Shown in pieces: positions 24,131 to 35,300 of a stretch of DNA of 64,000 nt (its first letter is position 1; each line of letters begins with the position of its first letter). This DNA is from Ciona savignyi (Eukaryota > Chordata > Ascidiacea > Phlebobranchia > Cionidae): contig CH003424.1 of NCBI GenBank assembly GCA_000149265.1, positions 615,345-679,344 of the forward strand, in the 5' to 3' direction. Position numbers and translations under genes: made by a program. Below the pieces are notes generated by a model, which ran no database searches, was not told where the DNA came from, and saw only the letters and a list, made by a program, of their open reading frames with translations.

Positions 24131-24134
24131 AAAT

Positions 24135-24172
24135 TCCGACACCAATTACCTCGTACCCATCGTCGGGATACC
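24135..24172 (-). mobile_element. SINE-A, short fragment
   Basis: Only 'ttacctcgtacccatcgtcg' plus 'ggataccaaag' remains. Confidence 0.5.
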
Positions 24173-24684
24173 AAAGTTTTTGTTTAATTTATTTTTTTGC
24201 TTCTTCGTTAATTAATTTAGGTCCAGAAGGCAGGATAAAACGGCAAAACTAAAGTAGTTAAAACCCGTCAGTGAAACCCCATGGTAAAAATGGGAAAAAT
24301 AACGTCTCGGTAAACCTTATTTTGCATTGTGCTGGGTATGAATAAGAGGTTTCAGTAACATGTTCTGATGTGAACTGTTTGGAAATTAACTTCACCCACG
24401 TAGGCGTTGTCTATTATTAATCGGACTAATAGGAAATTCGCATTTGGTAGGAAATGATGTCACCTGATATTAATTGCGCCCAAATAGTACTAATTTCTCA
24501 CGTTTCCAGTGTTTAAATATGTTTCTAGGTGGTGGTAACCGGAAGTTAGGTAGTTGGTACCAACCACGCAAACTTTCAGTTGAAAGTTGGACGCGTATTC
24601 TGTTATTCCCTTGGCTCCTAGCAACTAGTTGTCACTTAAAATATCAACCAAGAATTTTGGCGATTGGTTATGGCCAAACGGTCT

Positions 24685-24795
24685 CGTGGCTGAATGGTTA
24701 ACGCGACTGATTCATATACTAACTTTATGTTAACGGTCTTAGTGACGAGAACTGGGTTTGAACCTGTGTCCGGTAAAAACAAAAACAAAAAATGG
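24685..24795 (+). mobile_element. SINE-B copy
   Basis: Complete: 'cgtggctgaatggttaacgc' head, 'gggtttgaacctgtgtccgg' box B region, 'aaaacaaaaacaaaaa' tail. Confidence 0.7.
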
Positions 24796-24874
24796 TTATA
24801 TGGATCTTTAGCCGTGCAGTCTTATGGACTAGCATATAGAAAAATTATACAATATCAAAATATGGCTTTTGTGA

Positions 24875-24990
24875 TATTTTTTTTATCGGGCTCAGTTTCG
24901 AAACCATAATAGGCTCATTACTTGGACCATTTTTGTATATGTCGGTATATGTATCGGTCGCGGTAACCATTCGGTCACACTTCCGTACTC
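24875..24990 (-). mobile_element. SINE-B copy
   Basis: Complete inverted copy 80 bases from the previous one; T-run then 'cgggctcagtttcgaaacca', ending 'cggtaaccattcggtcacac'. Confidence 0.7.
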
Positions 24991-25104
24991 TTTTATAATA
25001 TTTTACAATAAGTATTAAAACAGACAAAACCGACCAGCCAATAACCGTCTAAGCACGCAAGTGGTGTCTATGTAAAGCGATTCGTAAGAACAGTTAAAAC
25101 CGAC

Positions 25105-25295
25105 CGGTTAGGTGGTTTAGTGCGACGCCTTGCAACCGAAAGTGGATTACTGGGTTCTACCAAAAGGAACGTGTCTATCATACCACACTGCAATAGCTCC
25201 GGTAACCCCATGATGGGCGCGACGTGATCTGACGATTGCCCTTGTGATAACCCCCTTGTTTTTTTATACACGGATAAACATGAACATCCTAACCA
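25105..25295 (+). mobile_element. SINE-A with internal deletion
   Basis: Head joined directly to 'ggattactgggttctacc'; the central 'gggcaaggcac' block is deleted. Confidence 0.65.
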
Positions 25296-25725
25296 AATAT
25301 AAACAAATGTCCAACTATACAGGATATTGTGCTATCGGAGGCGTCCGAAATTTAAGATGGGATGAGATTTTGTAAAAGCACCACACATAACCGTATAGAC
25401 AACCAGACAGTGTGCACGCGGTGAACTAAATATTCCTCGTTTCAGAACGCCTTTCTAATGCACCTGGTGATAAGAATATCCAACACTAGAACTGTTTACT
25501 AAACTCCTTCGCATAATTCAAGCTGAAATGTAGACTTTAGTTCTGCAAAAGTCAGCTTGAAACTACTCAACTGAACCTCTGGTCTCGTTTTAGTACATTG
25601 GCGAATTTAACTTAGATTTTGAGTCTTTCCACGTCGCCCGTGGGCATGTTGATGGTCGGGTCTTCTAGAAAACACAAATATATATCGGATTGGCGGTTGT
25701 GTGGTCAAGAGGTTAACGCGACGGG

Positions 25726-25911
25726 GCCTCTAAATACTACAGGATCGCTTGGATCACTTAGATTACTATGAAAAGTAATTCTAACCCTGTCCCAAACACT
25801 CCACAGAACTAACTTTAACCCCAAACCTTAACATTAATATTATAGCTTTTGTAATTACGAAGTAATGGAAGCGACCCAAGCGGTCCATGCGATCCTGTAG
25901 TATTGAAAGGC
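25726..25911. mobile_element. MITE-B copy 2
   Basis: Ends 'cctctaaatactacaggatc' and 'gatcctgtagtattgaaagg' are near-perfect inverted repeats of about 25 bases around an 'aaccctgtcccaaacac' interior. Confidence 0.7.
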
Positions 25912-25963
25912 ACAGAACACGACTGATGCATATGCCGATCCATATGTAAGTAACGGCCTAACG

Positions 25964-26122
25964 AAGGGGTTGGCAACTTTGGTCCAGATGTGGGAAAATG
26001 AAGTTCTTGGTGGGCCGGATTATTACATGAATAGTATTCAATATCTTAATTACAGGGTATGGTTAGATACAGTCTGTGGGCCGGTCAAAATCCCTGTACG
26101 GGCCGTATGTTGCTCATGCCTG
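25964..26122. mobile_element. Small hAT-type element with 8-bp duplication
   Basis: Ends 'aaggggttggcaac' and 'gttgctcatgcctg' are imperfect inverted repeats. Both flanks read GCCTAACG (25956-25963 and 26123-26130), an 8-bp target duplication typical of hAT elements. No transposase; non-autonomous. Confidence 0.7.
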
Positions 26123-26196
26123 GCCTAACGAGTACATCACATATTTGACACTTAACCCGATAAAAATCTCGTTAATTAAGGTTATAGAAAATCAAG

Positions 26197-26202
26197 TTTA
26201 TT
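26197..26202 (-). terminator. Poly(A) signal of FKBP15
   Basis: AATAAA on the minus strand, about 185 bases after the FKBP15 stop. Confidence 0.5.
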
Positions 26203-26386
26203 GCACTTTATATTGGTTGGATGGAAAGTAGCTGCGTGAGGTTGGAATCAGATAAAATCAAAGATCGCTCGAGTGCTGGGCGGAAATCAATCGGATAAAA
26301 CAGGGGGTAATACATATAATGCTGGTACGACGGATCATAGAGTATTCGGACAAAATTATGAAGTTGGAATGAAATTGTGGGTCAAA

Positions 26387-29300
26387 CTAGTTTAGCCAAT
26401 TCATGCCGTCATCGCTGTCGTCATCATCGAATAATGGAGGTGGCTCTCTTGCGTCATCATGCGACGAAGATGTTGAAATCTCTCGGGTTAAGTCACGTGT
26501 TGATGATATTTCGATAGTAGCGTTTATGACGTCATTAAGGTTTTGTTGATCAGCTGGACTGTGGACGACAGCATTACGTCATCAACGACAACATTACGTC
26601 ATCAAAGTTTTTTTTGTATCGGCCCAAGGATCAAGCCATGATGGCTTCAGGTCTTATATGTATCGGTGTCGTTAACCATTCGGCCACACGACATTTGTCC
26701 AACCGGTTTAGTTCATAAGATATCGCGTAAGACTGAAGGTAATAGGATCAAACCAGTAGAAGTAAGTCGGTTGTGTGCTTAGGCAAGGCAAACAACCGAC
26801 TTGCTATAGTCCAGTATATTGATGGGTGGAACAAACACTATATTTACTGCGTGCATTACACAGTATTAACTCGACTGTGGGCACGACATAATCTGACAAT
26901 TACCGGGGATAAACATAAGTATTTTACTACACACCTACACATGTTTACTTGTGGGGTCTGGACAAGGTCTGTTCGACATATCGATTTTGAAACTGGTCGC
27001 TAGCTAGTCGGTTGTGTCCTTGAAGGCACTGAACGGAAATTGCCTGAACCCAGCAGATTAAATGGGTTCTACTAAATTAAAGGAACGTGTGAATCATACA
27101 CAACACATTGCAATAGCTCCGGTAACCCACAGTGGGCACGAGCTGACCTGACTATTACCTGTGTGATAAGGCCCCTGCGTTTGCCAATAAAACATGAATA
27201 TCTAATCTAATTCTTCCGTGTTCTTTTACAAGATGCTAAACGAAATAATTGGCGATCTTACAAGATGTAGTAAATAAAATTAATATTGCTATACTTGTCC
27301 AACAATTAAACGTCAATTCAGACTCTTGTTATAACCCCTAACAAGAAACCTACACACTATCACACTATTAATTGCAAATTCTTACGTCACATCGGTGTTT
27401 TCATCTTGGGGAAGTCCCTTATTTACTTGGTCGCCTGGAAACGTGAAACGAATTGTTTAAATGGGTCATTAGATGCTCATTTATGTTACATCATTTTTTT
27501 AATGGGACTCAGTTTTAAACTTATAATGGACCCGGTACTTTCCTTTTTTTAGTATGAAATTCGTTGTATCGGTCGCGTTAACCATTCGGTAACACCATTA
27601 GTCTTTCCTTAATAGATATTACGGGCAACACTTACAGAAGGGAAAGAGGGAAGTAAGGAAGGAGGGAAACTGCTCACTAAAATTACAAAAACTAATTTAA
27701 ACCCTGCCCAAAACAATGATCTCACCCTACCCTAACTTCAACCCCATGTTTAAAACTAACTCTAATGTAATAATCTATATTTTAGTGAGCAGTTTTCCTT
27801 CTTCCCACTTTCGCTCCTTTTAGTTTTCCCCGATATTACTATTTCTAACGCCACCATCATCACGGGATTTTCGCGACGTCGAAAACCGGTAAGAGCCGCT
27901 GGATCAATGAGTAAAATGGACAAAATACCTTGAGTGGTGTGGTCGGCTGTGTTCCCATCTTGATCGTTGGAATCATTCGATCCGACCTCCATCGGTGATT
28001 CATCAGTGTCTGTCGTCACTTTGTCCACGTCATCGGTCATTTGGTAAGTTTCGTTGACGTCATCAGTGACCTGGTCAGTATCACTGACGTCATCAGCTTC
28101 TTTAACATCTTCAGCGCCTTTATCTGTATCGTTGACGTCGCCAGGTACGTCATCCGCACCGTTGATGTGACTAGCTTCGTCGACGTCATCTTTGATGTTG
28201 ACGTCATCAGTTTCGTTACTAACGTCAACCACGTCACCAGCTAGGTCACCAGCTAGGTCATTAGCTAGGTCATTAGCTAGGTCATTAGCTAGGTCATTAG
28301 CTACGTCATTAGCTAGGTCATTAGCTACGTCACTAGATACGTCACTAGATACGTCACTAGATACGTCATCAGCCGCCGGAGGTTTGTCAATGACATTATC
28401 AGGATTAGTGACGTCACCATTCACGTGATCTACTTCGCCGACTACATCGGTTACGCTATTAGCATCGTCCACGTCACTAGCAACGTCATCAGCATCGGCA
28501 TCGCGATCTTTTTCGATGACGTCATCGGACTGATCGCTGTTAACAGAATCTGCTGCATCATCATGACTCAGCATATCAAGAGTGGCCACCTGTGAACAAG
28601 ACATTGGATGGAATTATAGAATATTTATGTTTATCCCTGTGAATGGGAAAACCAAGGGGGTTAACACACAGACAATCGTCAGATTACCTCGCGCCCACCG
28701 TCGGGTTACCGGAGCTATTGCAGTGTGTTGTGTATGATTCACATGTTTCTTTAATATGGTAGAAACCATTAATCCGCTCGGTTCAGGCAATATTTGTTAA
28801 GTGTCTTCCCAAAGGATACAACCAACAAGCTATAAACCAGTTTCGATCCCACAACCCATCGGTTAAAATGCTGACGTTTTAACACAACAAGCTAACCCAC
28901 AACCACTCACCTTAATAACACTCAGAACCATCTGTACAACCTCCCCTCCATTATACTCATCTTCCATTGATACTTCATCCTTGATTCGATGGAAGATGGA
29001 ATTCATGATTTGTTTCACCTGGGGAGGTAGGATGGTCATCTTTATCTTTATACCAAATATTTGAATGAAACAAAAACCAAAATAACCTCCGTATTGTAGC
29101 GGCCACGTCTAAATATACGGAAACTTGATAATCGATTGTTTTTAGACGTGTTCTAACTGTCGTTTTGCCGTTCTTTTTTTTGCGTTATTACACGGGTAAT
29201 AGCTCTGGTAACCCGACGGTGGGCGCGAGGTGATCTGACGATTGCCCGTGTGTTAACCCCCTTGGTTTTCCCATTAACAGGGATAAACACGAATATCCTA

Positions 29301-32300
29301 TCCTAGTCCCGCATATTGCATGTGTAGTATCACTATGATCATTACAATGAAGCCTCGACCTGTTGTACGAAGTGGTTGGATGTCGGTAACACTTCCGATG
29401 AATTGCTGTTTTGCAATTCCTCGATTTTCGCTTCATATTTTTGCTTCATCATCGTCGCTTGCCCTCGTAGCTTTTCGTACTGTAACACAAGTTGCTGAGT
29501 CGTGCGACACAAGTGGTGAGTCATGTAACACAAGTGCTGAGTAATTACTACGCCGCTGCTATTCGAAATGTGTCATAAGCTTTTATCATTCAGACAAGAT
29601 TTTTGTATAGTTGGGGTGCATGTATCGGTCGCGAAGTAATCCTGATCCTGATCTTTCAATAAACATAACCATCCCACGCCAAATAGACGCCCCCGTGTGG
29701 ATAACTCACCGCTTCCTTATACTGCGTCATCTCATCAACTTCCTCTTCCATTCCCGCCATCTTCTCACTTTGTGCTTGGTACAATCCACGTAGCTGGATG
29801 AACTGGGGATTTGTAGCAAAGTTGTTAATATCAGAGGATATCGACAAAGTTGTCAGGTTACTTTAGAATAATGGAATTAAAACTCCCGAAAAGTAGATTG
29901 CACGCTGTGGAGATACTCGTGGAGAGTGTCTGCCAGCATCCACATATTAGGGATACTTTGCTATAAGACCACCAACTCGCGTTTAACGCACAATTTTCAA
30001 TTTTTTTTTTGTTTACACCCCCTCCCCAAAAAAAAATTGTTTTAAACATTTATACTGAACAGCCCCGTGAGTATTTACTGGCATAGTCTCAACAAGTACT
30101 AACATGAAGGTATTCTACTGGTTGCTCCATTCTAATCTATGTGTATAAGGAGGTGGCTGGGTATATGTTACATATAACACTGCAGGGAAGCCAGTGTTAA
30201 ACATCAGATAAAAATCCACATATCCAGACATTTTGAACGTTTTACCTATCAGTTAAGCAAGTATACATTGGTATCGATACCACTAGTGCTGTATTAATAT
30301 GCTGGTATTCTTGTGTTTGCCCAGTGGATTCATGATAATCTATGTATAAGAGGGATGGCTGGGAATATGTGGTATAATATCCTCTAATTGGCTGTCCGGT
30401 GTTTTAACTAAATACAAATTTAACATTTTAACTAATTGCCCTCGAAAACCCATGATTTCGACACGCCTGATGTTGGTGCTTTGTTTGGTTCAAATCTCAG
30501 TCGCTGCCACAAAACCTTACTTTCTGTTGAATCGCGTTGAGTTTGGATTCCACCTCCTCAGCGCGGGAGGTTTGCTCCTCCAGTTTGGCTTCCTTGGCTC
30601 CCAACTTCTGCTGTAGGGTGGTGATCTGAGGTTTATGATACAAATTTTAAGAACAGGTTCTTTTTTTATCGTACTTACTAACAACAGGTTCCATAAAAGG
30701 TCTAATGTCTGTAAATAAAGCAAGAATCGGATCGGTGATTATCCCGACGTTCCAAGAACGGGTTCAACCGAACCCATGTGAACCTCTTGAATCCCATTAC
30801 TGGTTAGATCTTGTCTTATACTATGTTACTAAATACAACACACTGCAATATCTCCCATACCCGTTATGCGACAGATGCAAAATGTTAATTATGATTCAGA
30901 TAAATCCTTCCCTCATATAATTTTGCATATCTCTTATCAATAAACCATCAGTAAAATCCATAACATATGTTTATGCCATAATCATGACAGTGGAGCCGAG
31001 GTAAAGACACTTGTGATAACATTCCCTACATTTCCATCCCCATTTAAGCATTCATCTTATTACACCTGATGGTGGTTACACCTATAGATTACTCAGGTGA
31101 CAACAATCCTCGCGTTTTTCCATTCACAAGGATAAACATGAATCCTTTCTTAAATCCTGAGGTAAAATTATATCTAATAAGGGGAAACACCTTTGCTTGC
31201 TGATCCACCTCATGCGCGCTGGAGAGCTCCTCCAACTGACGAGCGTGCATCGCATCATTATCTTCCAATCTCTTCATCAATGATCGCCTCTCTTCCTCCC
31301 AGGATGCTGCTCCTTCGGAGAGCAGCTGCGGATGATGTATTTGGTGAGGAATATCATCCTTGATGGATATTGGGAGCCAAAGTAGACGATATTCACATTT
31401 AAAAAAGATGATCTGACGATTGCCCACGTGATAAACGTATTTTAGAATATTCTATCGATACCTGATAAAAAGGATGTTTTCCCATCCATGATAGCGCGGG
31501 ATATTCATGTTTATCCCCGTGAATGGGAAAACAAAGGGGGTTAACACACGGCCAATCGTCAGATCACCTCGCGCCCATCGTCGGGTTACCGGAGCTATTG
31601 CAGTGTGTTATGTATGATTCACATATTCCTTCAATTTTATGATTTAACATATTCCTTCAAACCTTCGATTGAAAGGCGTCGCACTAAACCACCAAACTAA
31701 CCGGAAAGACGAATGATTTGGTTTGGTGAGGAATATCATCCTTGTCTGATGGATATTTGGAGCCAAAGTGAAAAGTAGAGAATATTAGACTATATTCTCA
31801 TTTAAAGAAGTAATAAGATTGTTCTATTGTTTATTACATTTCCTCAAAACAATATTATACACGAGTATTGTATCTAATATAGCTTGCCTAGCTTCTGTGG
31901 ATTAATGGGTTCTACCAAATTAAAGGAACGGTGTCTATTATAAACAACCCACTGTAATAGCTCCGGTAACCCGACGGTGGGTGTGAGGTGATCTGATGAT
32001 TGCCCGTGTGTTAACCCCCTTGGTTTTCCCATTCGCCGGGATATATATAAATATACCAACCATGCATAGCTTACTTTATTAGATTCCTCCAAACCAGACT
32101 TCACAGCCACAAGTTCTTCCTGCAACTTTCCAATTTCCACCTTCGAACTTGCGACCACTTCATCTACATTCGATGATTTTTCACCCAATGCTGCGAGCTG
32201 CTCCTCCAGTTCTGGGGGTGTAACAATGGCTGTTTTTTCTCAAACTGGGATTTTTTTAGTTTTGAAACTTTAACCTTTCGATTGAAAGGTGTCGCACTAA

Positions 32301-35300
32301 ACCACCAGACTAACCGGTTTATTACAACAAATTTAGAGTTGAGTTGTACTTAAAGAGCGATATGATATCAAAGCTGTTCACATTGCGCTATCATCGCAAC
32401 ATTAAGCTTAACATAAAAAAAACCTTTCATTTGTGAAATTTCCATTTTAAAACACCTTTTTAAGTTTTATTGTGTAACAAATGGTTGTTTTTTCCCAGGA
32501 AGTGTGGACCACAGGGGAAAACGAAAAAAACCTAAATTTAAATCTACTGAAAAATTCAATACTTATTAAGGCATTAAAAAGAAAAAGTAGTAGAAAAATA
32601 TTAAGATAATTAAAATGAAGTAGAATAAATGTTATATGCAAAACAGTATTGCACTTTTTAGCGAACATCAAACATAAAGTTACAAGTTCTTGTTCAAAGA
32701 TTACAAGTTCTTATTCAAAGATTACAAGTTCTTGTTCAAAGATTACAAGTTCTTGTTCACACTTTTTTTTTTGTCCAAAGGTGACCTGACATATCATTCT
32801 TATCACCTTGAACTTTCTCTTCTAAATCTTCATTTTTCTCCTTTTCAGCTCCATAAACTTCCTTGAACTTCTGACGAAGTTCGACATCTTTCTGTTTGTT
32901 GTTGGAGATTTCCAACATCAGCTCCGACACTTTGGATGTCGACTCACTGGGTTTGGATGGTTAGTTTTAGCATTGGTAGAAATGGAAGTAATGGGCCTTC
33001 TATGACCTACATTCCTGGACCGCTGCGCTACCGTGGACCCAACTCTACTATTGTATTTGGTAGAAATATTAAAATTAACTAACGTTAAATGAACACATGA
33101 TTTGTACATGGTTCTGCTACATGTCTGTTGACATTTGCAATTTGGATAAGAAAGCAACAGATATGTAACTGAAACTTTGTACATTGTGTTCACTTTAAGC
33201 ATTTAGTATGCAGATGAACATAATTAGAGTTGATTAAACATAAGGAATAGCTTTAACTCCCAACATAAACTAGAAGTTACCGACCTCAAACTCTGTGTAA
33301 GTTCAACTATTTCTGTGCAGATTCAAAATCATAATTTATCAAAAGTCCCACATAAACCCCCATCATTAACCCCCATCATAAAGCCCCATCATAAAGTCCC
33401 ATCATAAAGCCCCAGCAAAAACATAGAAAAAACCTCTACATAAACCTCCCAGGAAATAAAAGAACATCAACCCCAGATACCTCAGTCTCTGTGTAAGTTC
33501 GACTTTGTCCTGCTCCAATTGTAACGACCTTGATTGACTTTGTTCGAACGATTCTTTGAACGAATCATTTCTTCGTTCCAGCTCTAAGTTGCTCTGCTCT
33601 GCATGTCTGGGGTGTATGGGGTGGAACTGATTCATAAGTTTGGAGTTGTTGTAGAGATAGTAGGGATGGAGTGTGTTTAACAGTGATAATATATGATTAA
33701 AATCTCAAAAATCACCTATTGCCCTGGGTGCAAAAATTAATTATTTTCTAAAATATGCACGTTGGTATGGTTATAATGTTTGATTGTCAGTTTAATTTAT
33801 TTTCAAGTAATTTTAATCCAAATTGTAGTTCACACTAGAGTTCTCAGGGGTACAATTTGGGAGGAAAGAGTAAAGTTTGCACCCCGGCACCCCTTACTTT
33901 ACGCCTAACCCTCTACCACTATCATTATCATATTCTACAAACATTATATTAAGATCCTTACTTTTGGTTTTGTTGCAGCAATTCATTGATCTTCTGATTC
34001 TGGTTTTCAATGAGTTTATTCTTCTCCAAGACTTGTTGCTTTATATGTTGATTCTCCTGTGGATAAGATTCTGTAATTTGGTGGATTGAACACTGAAATA
34101 TTGGTATGATATTCATGTTTATCTCAGCGAGTGGAAAACACAGGCAATCGTCAGATCACCTTGCGCAAACCTTTGGGTTACAGGCGCTATTGCAGTGTGT
34201 TGTGTATGGTTCACACATTCCTTTAATTTGGTAGAACCCATTAATTCGCTGGGTTCAGGCAATGTCCGTTAAGTGCCTTGCCCAGTGACACAACAGACTA
34301 CCTAGAGATGGGTTTCGAACCTGCAACATTTCAGCTGGCTGAAAGGTGAAGGATATGGGATGTGGCTACAACCATGTGTGCAGTGTTTATAAGTAAATAA
34401 CAACCCCCCACCTGTACAATACGTTGTATATTATGCAGCACCATAGTAGCGTCCATACTTTGTGACGAACCCATGTTCATGGGGTCATGTGATCGATCTT
34501 TCACCTCCTGCACCAGGTTACCAACCTGGGAAACCAGCGGGTGAAATATTAGTTTCAGGAAGTTTCTATTTTGTGGAGTTTTCATTGCATATTACAACAA
34601 ACGAACAATCGTTGAGATTACAAAAGTAGAGAAAAGAAAAAAGGACCGTAACTTATGAAAAAAAAAAAAAAACAGAAAATTTGAAACAAAAATAAACCCA
34701 AAATTTCTAAAATAGGAAAAGGACAAAAAATTGTGAAAACAAAATAAACACAAAATTTGTAAAAAAAAAAAAAAAAATTATGGTTGGGTGAAAATTGCCC
34801 AATTTGCCCTTATGGCTACCCTGCTAGTAGTAATACCTACATAAAATTCAGTAATTTTCAGCAAAACATTCAGCAAAACTATATTTAATTATATTATGGA
34901 TTATATAGTTGGCTCAAAGAAAACAAGAATCCGTACAGTAACATTGGTGCAAAAGCGACTGAAGCATCTACCTTGTCTATTTTATCCTGGATCAACCTCA
35001 GTTCAGTCAGATGTTGACGGGACTCGGATAGTAGAAGGGGAAGTTCTCCTGGGTTTGATGGTAGAGTTAGTTTTCAGCTCATAAAATACCTGTTTTTTAT
35101 TACAACAAATTTAGAGTTGAGTTGTACTTGCAGAGCGACATGATAGTAAAGCTGTTCACATTGCATAACCATTGCAACATTAAGCTTAACATAGATAAAA
35201 AATTTCCAATTTAAATCAACTTTTTAAGTTTGTTTAATTCCATTATCCAAAAGTTTCGTCCCAACTTTAAACACGGAAACTAAGCCAGATAATCGAACTA

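Noticed and set aside
27762..27928. Continuation of FKBP15 exon 25 to a stop at 27762
   Set aside because: The reading enters MITE-A, while a phase-matched donor at 27928 leads to exon 26 and to a conserved-looking acidic-aromatic C-terminus.
28192..28428. Plus-strand ORF of ARSLARSLA repeats
   Set aside because: Antisense of the FKBP15 acidic minisatellite exon.
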